A stretch of 64,000 bases of DNA. Origin: an uncultured Bacteroides sp. GTDB lineage: Bacteria; Bacteroidota; Bacteroidia; Bacteroidales; Bacteroidaceae. A program made the translations under genes and the position numbers. This document shows, in pieces, positions 18,061 to 26,465 of the stretch. Each line of letters starts with the position of its first letter. Position 1 is the first letter of the stretch. Location: assembly GCA_900552075.1 (NCBI GenBank), contig URYL01000007.1:76976-140975 (forward strand). Direction: 5' to 3'. The notes beneath the pieces are model-generated. The model ran no database searches. It had not been told where the DNA came from and saw only the letters and a program-made list of their open reading frames with translations.

Positions 18061-18170
18061 GCTTTTACAGACTTTTTTTATGAAGCGATCCCCTTCCCTG
18101 CCAAGTCTCTTTCTAAACCCCATCTATTTTTGTAATTAATACAAATTAATAATATACCACAAAATAGGTA

Positions 18171-18201
18171 TTGTACAGCAACAGCTTTTTCACTACCTTT
18201 G
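18171..18201 (+). promoter_or_regulatory. pflB promoter
   Basis: TTG (18171-18173), 20 bp, TACCTTTG (18194-18201); leaves a leader of roughly 45 nt before pflB. Confidence 0.75.
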
Positions 18202-18251
18202 CACGCGGTTAGAGAAACCAAATTCACATCACTTTTTAATATTTTAATTTT

Positions 18252-20474
18252 ATGGCAATGAATTTCAAAGAGGGTCGTTGGAACCATGAAATCAACGTGA
18301 CCGATTTCGTAAAGACAAACATTACGCCTTACGAAGGCGACGCTTCATTCCTAACTGGTCCAACCGAACGTACAAAAGCTGTTTGGAACAAATGCTTGGA
18401 AGCGCTGGCAGAAGAACGCGCAAACAACGGAATACGCTCTCTTGACCCATCTACTGTATCCACCATCACTTCTTTCGCACCAGGATATATTGACAAGGAA
18501 AACGAAGTCATCGTAGGCTTGCAAACAGATGAAGTTTTACGTCGTGCCATCAAACCTTTTGGCGGTATCAAAGTCGTAGAAAAAGCCTGCCGCGAAAATG
18601 GAGTGGAAGTAGACCCCAGAGTAAAAGATATTTTTACCCATTACCGCAAGACACACAATGACGGTGTGTTCGATGCATATACTGAAGAAATCCGTTCATT
18701 CCGTTCTCTTGGCTTCCTGACAGGATTGCCCGACAACTACGCCCGCGGACGTATCATCGGTGACTACCGCCGTCTGGCACTCTATGGTCTGGACCGTCTG
18801 ATTGAAGCCAAACAGAATGACCTGCGTCATCTTACAGGCCCGATGACGGATGCCCGTATCCGCCTTCGCGAAGAAGTGGCAGAACAGATCAAAGCCCTGA
18901 AGGAAATCAAGATCATGGGCGAACAGTACGGATTGGAATTGGGACGTCCAGCATTGAATGCACAGGAAGCTGTACAGTGGGTATATATGGCTTACCTGGC
19001 TGCCGTAAAAGAACAGGACGGTGCGGCCATGTCACTGGGTAATGTGTCTTCCTTCCTGGATATCTACATTGAATATGATATGACGCATGGGCTGCTGGAT
19101 GAGGCTCACGCACAGGAATTGATTGACCAGTTCGTCATCAAACTGCGTATGGTACGTCATCTTCGTATGCAGGCTTACAACGATATTTTTGCAGGCGACC
19201 CGACTTGGGTAACCGAATCTATCGGCGGACGCTTCAATGACGGTCGTACCAAAGTCACCAAGACTTCTTTCCGCTTCCTGCAGACATTGTACAACCTCGG
19301 TCCTTCACCTGAACCGAACTTGACGGTACTGTGGAGCCCGGAATTGCCGGAAGGATTCAAGAGATTCTGTGCACAGGTATCTATCGACACCTCTTCTATC
19401 CAGTATGAAAACGATGACTTGATGCGTGAAGTGCGCAACTCAGACGACTATGGTATTGCCTGCTGCGTTTCTTATCAGGACATCGGCCGCCACATCCAGT
19501 TCTTCGGCGCACGTTGCAACCTGGCGAAAGCCTTGCTGCTGGCCATCAACGGTGGACGTTGCGAAAATACAGGAACACTGATGGTGAAGGGCATTCCGGC
19601 ATTGACCAGCGATGTACTGAATTTCGAAGAAGTATTGGCCAACTACAAGAAAGTACTGAAAGAAATGGCCCGTGTATACAACGAAGCCATGAACATTATC
19701 CACTATATGCACGACAAGTACTACTACGAAAAGGCACAAATGGCCTTCGTAGACACCGACCCGGCCATCAACCTGGCTTACGGTGTGGCAGGTATGTCTA
19801 TTGCCGTGGATTCACTTTCAGCCATCAAGTATGCCAAAGTAACTGCCCGCCGCAACGACATCGGCCTGACAGAAGGCTTCGACATCGAAGGCGAATTCCC
19901 TTGCTTCGGTAATGATGACGACCGTGTAGACCACCTGGCTGTCGACCTGATTTACTACTTCGACGAAGAACTGAAGAAACTGCCGGTTTACAAGAACGCC
20001 AAACCGACCCTGTCTATTCTGACCATTACCTCCAACGTGATGTACGGAAAGAAAACAGGAGCTACTCCTGACGGACGTGCCAAAGGTGTGGCATTCGCTC
20101 CCGGAGCCAATCCGATGCATGGACGTGACAAGAACGGTGCCATCGCTTCTCTGAGTTCTGTAGCCAAATTGCGTTACCGCGACTCACAGGACGGTATCAG
20201 CAACACCTTCTCCATCGTGCCGAAATCATTGGGAGTGGATATGGAAAACCGTATCGAGAACCTCGTGACAATGATGGACGGTTACTTTGTGAAAGGTGCC
20301 CACCACTTGAACGTGAACGTACTGAACCGGGAAATGCTGGAAGATGCCATGGAACATCCGGAAAAATACCCGCAACTGACGATTCGTGTGTCAGGTTATG
20401 CCGTGAACTTCATCAAACTGAGCCGTGAGCATCAGTTGGAAGTGATTTCACGTAGTTTCCACGAACGCATGTAA
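18252..20474 (+). CDS. pflB: Pyruvate formate-lyase (formate C-acetyltransferase)
   Basis: 740 residues, close to E. coli PflB in length. The catalytic adjacent cysteines are in ACCVSYQ (Cys 404 and 405), and the glycyl-radical site is Gly 715 in RVSGYAVNF. It cleaves pyruvate with CoA to acetyl-CoA and formate, the oxygen-sensitive fermentative route of anaerobes. A second possible ATG occurs two codons downstream. It is followed by a hairpin and then pflA. No formate channel gene is adjacent. Confidence 0.97.
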   Translation: MAMNFKEGRWNHEINVTDFVKTNITPYEGDASFLTGPTERTKAVWNKCLEALAEERANNGIRSLDPSTVSTITSFAPGYIDKENEVIVGLQTDEVLRRAIKPFGGIKVVEKACRENGVEVDPRVKDIFTHYRKTHNDGVFDAYTEEIRSFRSLGFLTGLPDNYARGRIIGDYRRLALYGLDRLIEAKQNDLRHLTGPMTDARIRLREEVAEQIKALKEIKIMGEQYGLELGRPALNAQEAVQWVYMAYLAAVKEQDGAAMSLGNVSSFLDIYIEYDMTHGLLDEAHAQELIDQFVIKLRMVRHLRMQAYNDIFAGDPTWVTESIGGRFNDGRTKVTKTSFRFLQTLYNLGPSPEPNLTVLWSPELPEGFKRFCAQVSIDTSSIQYENDDLMREVRNSDDYGIACCVSYQDIGRHIQFFGARCNLAKALLLAINGGRCENTGTLMVKGIPALTSDVLNFEEVLANYKKVLKEMARVYNEAMNIIHYMHDKYYYEKAQMAFVDTDPAINLAYGVAGMSIAVDSLSAIKYAKVTARRNDIGLTEGFDIEGEFPCFGNDDDRVDHLAVDLIYYFDEELKKLPVYKNAKPTLSILTITSNVMYGKKTGATPDGRAKGVAFAPGANPMHGRDKNGAIASLSSVAKLRYRDSQDGISNTFSIVPKSLGVDMENRIENLVTMMDGYFVKGAHHLNVNVLNREMLEDAMEHPEKYPQLTIRVSGYAVNFIKLSREHQLEVISRSFHERM

Positions 20475-20496
20475 TTCGCTAAATAAAGTTTCATTT

Positions 20497-20545
20497 AGAC
20501 ACAAGTTGCCCCAGCAAAAAGAGGTGGCTTGTGTCTATTATTTTT
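20497..20545 (+). terminator. Intra-operon terminator/attenuator between pflB and pflA
   Basis: Inverted repeat AGACACAAG / CTTGTGTCT (20497-20505 with 20528-20536) followed by a T-rich run, ending 9 bp before the pflA start. It has the form of a Rho-independent terminator, so pflA probably depends on read-through or processing. Confidence 0.7.
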
Positions 20546-20553
20546 TATCCACC

Positions 20554-21282
20554 ATGATCAGAGTACATTCATACGAATCATTAGGCACTTACGACGGCCC
20601 CGGAATCCGACTGGTAGTGTTCCTGCAAGGATGCAACTTCCGTTGCCTGTATTGTGCCAACCCCGATACAATCGATGCCAAAGGCGAAAGCAAGGAAACC
20701 GCTCCGGAAGAAATTCTCAAAATGGCCGTAAGCCAGAAGCCCTTCTTCGGGAAAAAAGGAGGCATCACCTTCAGCGGAGGAGAACCTACATTTCAGGCAA
20801 AGGCCCTGATTCCTTTGTTTCGCATGCTGAAAGAAGCAGGCATCCATATTTGTGTAGACAGCAATGGCGGCATCTGGAACGAAGATGTCAAGGAACTGTT
20901 TTCACTGGCCGACCTCGTTTTATTGGATGTCAAAGAATTCAATGACGAACGCCACAAGAAGCTGACCAGCCGGAGCAATGTGCAAACCTTAAAGACCGCA
21001 GCCTGGCTTGAAGAAAATCATAAACCCTTCTGGCTACGCTATGTGCTGGTGCAGAACTACAGCTACTTCAAGGAAGACATCGAAGCATTAGGAGAACATT
21101 TTAAAGACTATCAAATGATTGAGCGAGTAGAAATCCTTCCCTATCACACCTTGGGCGTACACAAATATGAGGCCATGAAAATGGATTATCAATTGAAGGA
21201 TGTCAAGCTCAATACCCAGGAACAGTTAGACGAGGCCAAACAGCTGTTCAGTAAATATTTCAAGACAGTTTACGTGAACTGA
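20554..21282 (+). CDS. pflA: Pyruvate formate-lyase activating enzyme
   Basis: 242 residues from the ATG at 20554; an in-frame codon at 20506 exists but lies inside the upstream hairpin. The radical SAM CxxxCxxC motif is CNFRCLYC (about residues 28-35), with the GGEPTFQ motif that binds the methionyl part of SAM. It installs the glycyl radical on PflB. It lies 79 bp behind pflB on the same strand. Confidence 0.95.
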   Translation: MIRVHSYESLGTYDGPGIRLVVFLQGCNFRCLYCANPDTIDAKGESKETAPEEILKMAVSQKPFFGKKGGITFSGGEPTFQAKALIPLFRMLKEAGIHICVDSNGGIWNEDVKELFSLADLVLLDVKEFNDERHKKLTSRSNVQTLKTAAWLEENHKPFWLRYVLVQNYSYFKEDIEALGEHFKDYQMIERVEILPYHTLGVHKYEAMKMDYQLKDVKLNTQEQLDEAKQLFSKYFKTVYVN

Positions 21283-21373
21283 CTACTTTACTCACAAAGG
21301 GGTTTCTCCACTCCATCCGGCCATTCAAATCCGATGCATGAAGTGAAAAATGCTAAAAGCCGCCTCGAATTTA

Positions 21374-21461
21374 CCTCGACACGAACGTGACGAAGTCTTG
21401 ACACGTACGTGCGGAGGTCTCATCACGTTCGTGACGAGAGGTTGACACGTTCGTGACGAGG
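21374..21461. repeat. Array A: four 22-bp dyad units
   Basis: Four head-to-tail units of exactly 22 bp (21374, 21396, 21418, 21440). Each has the core CACG-NN-CGTG (21380, 21402, 21424, 21446), extended in places to CTCGACACGNNCGTGACGAG. Arms are conserved while the two central bases vary (AA, TA, TT, TT). Between two convergent genes. Function unknown. Confidence 0.85.
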
Positions 21462-21523
21462 CATTTATGACGCTGCATTTCAGAGAAAACGCATCAAAAT
21501 TCAATCAGACCTGAAAGGTAATA

Positions 21524-21575
21524 CTTAAAAAGGCCGTTCCAAACCAAAGTTTGAAACGACCTTTTTTTAAGTCCT
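21524..21575. terminator. Bidirectional terminator between pflA and lutC
   Basis: About 21-bp near-perfect stem (21524-21544 with 21549-21571) with a 4-base loop, A-run on one side and T-run on the other. Confidence 0.85.
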
Positions 21576-21589
21576 ATTGCATTATTCAA

Positions 21590-22177
21590 TCAGAACAACA
21601 GCACAGTCAGTTCCCGGGCACCGTGTGCACCCAACACCAAAGCCTGTTCAATATCTGCGGTCTTAGAAGGGCCCGAAATGAATACGCCATAACCGTATTC
21701 ACCTGTATCAATTTTCTGATAGGCTTCGTGCATATTGTTGACCAGGTTCTTCCGGTCAAGCAAAAGAATCAACGCTTCAGAAATAAAATACACGGCACGC
21801 TGCTCTACGTCCTGTTCAATCCAAACCGCTCCATTTTCACAGACTCCTACCCGTCCACGTACTACGGCCAAATCGGTTCCGTCCAGTTCAGCCGAAGAAG
21901 CCACATCATCCGGATGGAAAGTGGCGCAGGTAATCTCTTTCAAATTGGATGCAATGCGTTTGGCATCCGGATACAATTTACGAATCAAATCATTTATATC
22001 TTCACCGTCCTTTACCTCCACGACACGTCCACCGACTTCCGCTACCACCTTACTGAACTGTGCCACCGGATCGGCATACGTTATCGCTTCCTGTTCCAAG
22101 GCCGACAAATCGGGTTTCTCATAACGCACCCGCGTATTCCGACGAATGTTTTGCAATATATCTTCTCTACTACTCAT
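21590..22177 (-). CDS. lutC: LutC-like lactate utilization protein (LUD domain)
   Basis: 195 residues forming a single LUD domain (segments GTDLAVVRGRVGVCENGAVW and FISGPSKTADIE are typical). Known: LutABC oxidises L-lactate to pyruvate in place of a flavin lactate dehydrogenase. It is the last gene of the lutABC operon, starting 6 bp after the end of lutB. Confidence 0.9.
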   Translation of the reverse strand: MSSREDILQNIRRNTRVRYEKPDLSALEQEAITYADPVAQFSKVVAEVGGRVVEVKDGEDINDLIRKLYPDAKRIASNLKEITCATFHPDDVASSAELDGTDLAVVRGRVGVCENGAVWIEQDVEQRAVYFISEALILLLDRKNLVNNMHEAYQKIDTGEYGYGVFISGPSKTADIEQALVLGAHGARELTVLLF

Positions 22178-22183
22178 GACTCC

Positions 22184-23551
22184 TTATTTTACTTTACCCT
22201 TTTTCCACATCTCATTAAAGCTTTCTTTGGCAAACTGAGGCATATCATGTTCTTTACCCCAATCATTCAAACCGTTATATATCAGTACATGCGGGAATGA
22301 GTTCACCCACGATGCTCGTGCCAATGCAAAATTGAACAAGGCCGGATGTTCCATCAGCACTTTCATACCTCCCGACATGGCCCGTTTAGACGAACTGGCT
22401 ACTCCCAAATCATCCAGCTTCTGCCGCCAGCGGTAAATCTGGTCGGCCAAGTCCACTTTTGCCGGACACACGTTCTGGCAAGAATAGCACAAAGAGCACG
22501 CCGACACGTTGTCATAATAATGCAAAGGAGCTTTCAGCATACCCAGATTGATACCGATAGGACCCGGAATGAAATACGTATAAGAATATCCTCCCGAACG
22601 GCGATACACCGGACACGTGTTCATGCAGGCCCCACAACGCAGGCAGTTCAAGGTCTTCACATGCTCCTGATCGGCCAGAATATTACTGCGTCCGTTGTCC
22701 ACAATAATGATATGCAACTCTCCCCCCTTACGAGGCTTGCGGTAATGAGAAGTATAAGTAGTAATCGGCTGTCCCGTACCGGAACGTGCCAGCAGTCGAG
22801 TAAATACCCCCAAGGCTTCCCGGTCGGGTACAATTTTCTCCAGTCCGAAAGCGGCAATCTGCAGTTTGGGCTGCGAAGTTCCCATATCAGCATTTCCTTC
22901 ATTGGTACATACCACAAGCTCACCCGTAGAAGCCACGGCAAAGTTGGCACCGGTCATGGCAGCTTCTGCTTCAATAAATTTATGACGCAGGTTCTTACGG
23001 GCGGCATGGGTCAGGTAAGTCTGGTCGTTATTGCCCGGTTCCGTACCCATCTCCTTTACAAACAGTTCACCGATTTCTTCCTTCTTAATGTGGATGGCCG
23101 GCACCACAATGTGACTCGGCCTCTTGTGCATGAGCTGAAGAATGCGCTCACCCAAATCACTTTCCACCACGTCAATCCCTTTCTGAATCAAGAATTCATT
23201 CAATCCACACTCTTCAGCCAGCATGGATTTACTCTTAATGAAGTGATGCACGTTGTGCCCATGCAAAATATTATAGATGATAGAACAATACTCTTCGGCA
23301 TCCTTTGCCCAATATACATGGGCACCATTTGCCTGAGCATTCTTCTCGAACTCCTGCAGGAGTTGGTCAAGATGACTGTTGCTATACATTTTTATAGCAG
23401 AAGCCATGTCACGCAAATGCTCCCACTCCGGTACTTCCCGGCTGATTTTATCACGTTTGGCACGCATCATCCATAATGTCTGATCGTGCCAGGCCGCCAG
23501 TTCCTTGTTTTCCTGAAACTTCTCGGCAGCTTTTGAATGTTTCGTACTCAT
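22184..23551 (-). CDS. lutB: LutB-like iron-sulfur lactate oxidation protein
   Basis: 455 residues. An N-terminal LUD domain (GANFAVASTGELVV) is followed by two 4Fe-4S binding motifs, CLRCGACMNTCPVYR and CSLCYSCQNVCPAKVD. The chosen start ATG at 23551 overlaps the lutA stop as ATGA; a longer in-frame codon at 23638 lies inside lutA and is less likely. Electron-transfer subunit of the L-lactate oxidising complex. Confidence 0.92.
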   Translation of the reverse strand: MSTKHSKAAEKFQENKELAAWHDQTLWMMRAKRDKISREVPEWEHLRDMASAIKMYSNSHLDQLLQEFEKNAQANGAHVYWAKDAEEYCSIIYNILHGHNVHHFIKSKSMLAEECGLNEFLIQKGIDVVESDLGERILQLMHKRPSHIVVPAIHIKKEEIGELFVKEMGTEPGNNDQTYLTHAARKNLRHKFIEAEAAMTGANFAVASTGELVVCTNEGNADMGTSQPKLQIAAFGLEKIVPDREALGVFTRLLARSGTGQPITTYTSHYRKPRKGGELHIIIVDNGRSNILADQEHVKTLNCLRCGACMNTCPVYRRSGGYSYTYFIPGPIGINLGMLKAPLHYYDNVSACSLCYSCQNVCPAKVDLADQIYRWRQKLDDLGVASSSKRAMSGGMKVLMEHPALFNFALARASWVNSFPHVLIYNGLNDWGKEHDMPQFAKESFNEMWKKGKVK

Positions 23552-24288
23552 AATCCTGCTGCTAAAACTTCTACAATATGAATGGTCTTGATGGGTAATT
23601 TTGCCCGGGAAATAATTCCGTTCTGATGCATCAGACAAGAACTGTCTGCCCCTACAATGTATTCAGCTCCCGTATCAATATGACGCTGTACCTTGTCACG
23701 CCCCATCTGACCGGATACGGCATGTTCCTCTACAGCAAACATACCGCCAAAACCGCAACATTCATCCGGACGTTCCGGTTCCACTACCTCGATGTCTTTT
23801 ACCAGCGACAACAAATCGCGCAGTTTATTATAGTAAGGTATATTCAGTTCACTTGGAGAAGAAAGATGCATCAGGCGGACTCCATGACAACTGTTCTGGA
23901 TGCTCACTTTATGCGGAAAAGAAGCCTGCAAGGAGGTAGGCTTCACCACATCATGGATGAACTCACAAATATCATAGATTTTTTCTTCACTGGCACAACG
24001 GTGCGACTCTTTTGCCAACAAGTTACCATAATGGTCACGCACGAACACTACGCAACTGGCCGAAGGGCCTACGATGTAATCATATTGTTCAAAAAGACGG
24101 TCAAAACGACGGGCCAACTCCACAGACTCTTCCTCAAACCCCGCATTCGCCATCGGTTGTCCGCAGCAAGTCTGATCCAACGGATAATCGACATCTACCC
24201 CTAGACTTTTCAGTAACTTAAAAGAAGCTACTCCCACCTGTGGGTAAACGGCATTGATATAACAGGGAATAAATAATCCTACTTTCAT
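23548..24288 (-). CDS. lutA: LutA-like Fe-S oxidoreductase (CCG domains)
   Basis: 246 residues with two cysteine-rich CCG domains: CCGQPMANAGF (about 41) and CCGFGGMFAVE (about 177), the family's iron-sulfur ligands. First gene of lutABC; overlaps lutB by 4 bases. It supports growth on lactate or its re-oxidation to pyruvate, which links to PflB and to fermentation balance. Confidence 0.92.
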   Translation of the reverse strand: MKVGLFIPCYINAVYPQVGVASFKLLKSLGVDVDYPLDQTCCGQPMANAGFEEESVELARRFDRLFEQYDYIVGPSASCVVFVRDHYGNLLAKESHRCASEEKIYDICEFIHDVVKPTSLQASFPHKVSIQNSCHGVRLMHLSSPSELNIPYYNKLRDLLSLVKDIEVVEPERPDECCGFGGMFAVEEHAVSGQMGRDKVQRHIDTGAEYIVGADSSCLMHQNGIISRAKLPIKTIHIVEVLAAGL

Positions 24289-24320
24289 ATATCTAAATCA
24301 GTTATTAGTCTTCTTCCGAG

Positions 24321-24328
24321 CAAAAGTA
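24321..24328 (-). promoter_or_regulatory. Proximal -7 element of lutABC
   Basis: TACTTTTG on the minus strand, 32 bp upstream of the lutA start. No good -33. Confidence 0.35.
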
Positions 24329-24410
24329 AAAGCTTTTCTTCGGATATGAAAATTTTCCTTTGCATTTTGAACAGCTTTTAGAAACGAACAACAAACTGTT
24401 ACAAATGCGT

Positions 24411-24438
24411 GCGCCCCGCGAATCACTTCGCAGGGCGC
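24411..24438 (-). promoter_or_regulatory. GC-rich hairpin in the region upstream of lutA
   Basis: Stem 24411-24422 with 24427-24438 (11 of 12 pairs, loop of 4), far more GC-rich than its surroundings. No T-run follows on either strand, so a simple terminator is unlikely. It could be a leader structure of a lut transcript begun at the distal promoter or the end of the LuxR-gene transcript. Confidence 0.45.
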
Positions 24439-24502
24439 GCCCAACTAATAACTAACTTCTTTTACTTTTGTGGTTTACGTAATTTCTATATGACTAACAC
24501 TG

Positions 24503-24533
24503 CAAAGATACGGGAATCCGCTTTCTCGGACAA
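24503..24533 (-). promoter_or_regulatory. Distal promoter candidate for lutABC
   Basis: TTG, 20 bp, TATCTTTG on the minus strand; would give a leader of about 210 nt containing the GC-rich hairpin. Confidence 0.55.
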
Positions 24534-24580
24534 TACCTAAAAATGGGTATTTTAGAATCGGTCCAAATGGCAAGATTCAC

Positions 24581-25189
24581 TTATAAGTTCATTTTCACTT
24601 CACTCAGTTCTACCAGCTTGTTTACAATGGCATAAATGGTCAATCCGGCCGCCGAATGGATTTGCAGCTTCCTCGTAATATTTCTCCGGTGCGTAATGAC
24701 CGTATGCACGGAGATATACAACTTCTCGGCAATCTCCTTGTTGGTCATGCCACGGACCACACAGCCCACAATTTCCTTTTCCCGCTGACTCAACGAATCT
24801 TGGTCGCTCTCCTCTTCTTCCGCCATGTTCATCAGCTGAGAAATCTTGTGTGACAACGATTCGACATCGTCAAACAGCCCTACGGAAGCATCATAACCTT
24901 TCAATTGACTGGCATCCACCATCGTATAAATCAACGACACAAACTTCATCGACTGGTCGGCATATTCCAGCTTGAAGGCCGCCACATCAAACCATCCTCC
25001 AAACTGAGGATTTATCACCAATATCTGAGGCCTGTGTGCCTCCATACAATGCCGCAAACCCTCTTCCGAAGAAATTTCAATTACCTGCACCGACAAATCA
25101 AGCAGACGCCTCAACACAGACACCAGCCCACTACGGACAATCATCGACTTTTCAGCCACAGCAATGTATATTGTTTCTTGCGGTTTCAT
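24581..25189 (-). CDS. LuxR-type regulator with a degenerate receiver domain
   Basis: 202 residues. The C-terminal half is a LuxR/NarL helix-turn-helix (LSQREKEIVGCVVRGMTNKEIAEKL, about 134 onward). The N-terminal half resembles a response-regulator receiver, but the phosphate-accepting Asp position is Asn (about 60, in LVINPQF) and the N-terminal acidic pair is reduced to a Glu. It is therefore unlikely to be controlled by phosphorylation. Its start overlaps the end of the hemerythrin gene by 4 bases (ATGA), so the two are co-translated; the hemerythrin protein may be its sensor. Confidence 0.82.
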   Translation of the reverse strand: MKPQETIYIAVAEKSMIVRSGLVSVLRRLLDLSVQVIEISSEEGLRHCMEAHRPQILVINPQFGGWFDVAAFKLEYADQSMKFVSLIYTMVDASQLKGYDASVGLFDDVESLSHKISQLMNMAEEEESDQDSLSQREKEIVGCVVRGMTNKEIAEKLYISVHTVITHRRNITRKLQIHSAAGLTIYAIVNKLVELSEVKMNL

Positions 25190-25905
25190 TTTATCTCCTT
25201 TTCAAGCTCCATAATGGCGGGTACAAAAACATAATCTTCCACCCGGTTGTGTGAAGCCAAATCTTCCTCACAACTAAAAATATCGAACAGTGCGGCATTC
25301 AACAACTGGTTGTCACCGCCCGAAGGATAATATTTGATAATGATATTCTTCAAGTCTGTCAGCTTGGCGTTTATCTGGTCGTGATGACGCGCAAACACTC
25401 CGATGCTATAGTCTGGCAAACGCTCTCCCTGCAACAAATGTTCTACATAGATAAACACTTTCTTATTCTCATACTCCATGTGTTTCCGTACCTCGTGTAC
25501 ATAGGCATCGAAAAACTGGACAATAAGAAAAGCCACTTCGTTTTCCGACGAACAGTCGATGGCTTCAATCAGTTTCCGACGGATGGTGGGCAACTGAAAA
25601 TCCAGAAAATAAGAATGAGCCCTCTTCAGATAGTCCATCAAGGCCGGAATGGAAAGCCCGCTCAGATGGTCATGGATATGGTTGCTCTCCTCGCCGAGAA
25701 AATTCACCACAATTAAAAACGTATTGCAGTCCACATTGTTCATCGCACAGACTTCCTGCACCGACTTGTCACCAAAGCCCAGCGATACGCCAAAGCGGCT
25801 CAACACTTGCAAGAGCGCGTAGTTCTCGCATATCAGGTCACTCATTTTATCCGTGGGTTTATACATCCGGGTCGTATTGTTACACATAAATATCGTATTC
25901 ATCAT
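25186..25905 (-). CDS. Hemerythrin-domain protein with ScdA/RIC-like N-terminus
   Basis: About 239 residues (ATG at 25905 or 25902; the upstream TTG at 25917 overlaps the -7 box). The first 70 residues resemble the DUF542/ScdA_N region of RIC iron-sulfur repair proteins, but the usual CCGG cysteines are replaced (FGVSLGFGDKS). The rest is a hemerythrin-like four-helix bundle with candidate di-iron ligands in RAHSYF, YVHEVRKHMEYE, FARHHDQ and ASHNRVED. Known relatives sense or handle O2 and NO and repair iron-sulfur centres. Paired by overlap with a LuxR regulator, it may be an oxygen or NO sensor more than a repair enzyme. Confidence 0.8.
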   Translation of the reverse strand: MMNTIFMCNNTTRMYKPTDKMSDLICENYALLQVLSRFGVSLGFGDKSVQEVCAMNNVDCNTFLIVVNFLGEESNHIHDHLSGLSIPALMDYLKRAHSYFLDFQLPTIRRKLIEAIDCSSENEVAFLIVQFFDAYVHEVRKHMEYENKKVFIYVEHLLQGERLPDYSIGVFARHHDQINAKLTDLKNIIIKYYPSGGDNQLLNAALFDIFSCEEDLASHNRVEDYVFVPAIMELEKEIK

Positions 25906-25913
25906 TTTACGTG

Positions 25914-25944
25914 GCAAAATTAAGAAATCCAGTCAAAAACTACA
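25914..25944 (-). promoter_or_regulatory. Promoter of the hemerythrin-LuxR operon
   Basis: TTG, 20 bp, TAATTTTG on the minus strand, 8 bp upstream of the ATG at 25905, so the mRNA leader would be very short or absent if this is used. Confidence 0.5.
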
Positions 25945-26085
25945 ATCACTATTTTTAGGTATATTCCTGCACTTTTTGACCTTTCAGACAAAGATACACC
26001 GCAGTCCTACATTTTCCGATGGGGAAATACACAAAAATCTCTAAATAAAAGCCGAAAAAACCGCCGCCGATACGTAGAAAAAAAT

Positions 26086-26093
26086 TACCTTTG
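26086..26093 (+). promoter_or_regulatory. -7 element upstream of the small charged protein gene
   Basis: TACCTTTG, 27 bp before the ATG at 26121; no clear -33. Confidence 0.45.
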
Positions 26094-26120
26094 TTACATA
26101 AACTTTAAAATTATTGCATT

Positions 26121-26459
26121 ATGTATACCATACAGGCCAACGCTTCCGGTACACGAAGCATCGACGTTTCCGAAAAACATCTGGAAACCATTGAAAAATA
26201 TTCACTTTTCCAACAACTCATTGACAGCAACGGCATCGTAGACGAGACCGTGCTCGACAAGCTGAAACTGAACATCCGTTCACTGATTGCTTCCATGGAA
26301 GAAAACAGCAAGGATTTGCTTGACTTGTGCATCGACGTCATCTACCACAACAACATGAAGGCCTTCGGATTGCACCAGCTCATCCTGCTCTATATCAAAT
26401 GGGAAAGAGAAAAAGAAGAGAAAGAAGAAGACGAAGAAGAATCTACAGAAAACTCATAA
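26121..26459 (+). CDS. Small hypothetical protein with acidic/lysine tail
   Basis: 112 residues, not recognised. The body is predicted helical (SEKHLETIEKYSLFQQLID, LNIRSLIASMEENSKDLLDL), without signal peptide or membrane segment. The last 20 residues are almost wholly Glu, Lys and Asp (EREKEEKEEDEEESTENS). It has its own promoter and ends 6 bp before the YgiQ gene, so it is the first gene of that operon. Its coding-like codon use and conserved operon position argue that it is real. A role linked to the radical SAM enzyme is only a guess. Confidence 0.75.
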   Translation: MYTIQANASGTRSIDVSEKHLETIEKYSLFQQLIDSNGIVDETVLDKLKLNIRSLIASMEENSKDLLDLCIDVIYHNNMKAFGLHQLILLYIKWEREKEEKEEDEEESTENS

Positions 26460-26465
26460 ATTGCC

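Larger units (their letters stand above)
21283..21589. other. Convergent intergenic region between pflA and lutC
   Basis: 307 bp without a gene. It holds a 22-bp-period dyad array (21374-21461) and a strong terminator (21524-21571); the first 90 bp show nothing recognisable. Confidence 0.8.

Noticed and set aside
21374..21461. Possible CRISPR array
   Set aside because: Units are only 22 bp, degenerate and directly joined with no unique spacers, and no cas gene is near. The same holds for the arrays at 34591 and 56366.
22346..23476. Long open frame (376 codons) on the plus strand
   Set aside because: It is fully antisense to lutB, whose cysteine motifs and operon position are clear; the antisense product has no recognisable domain.
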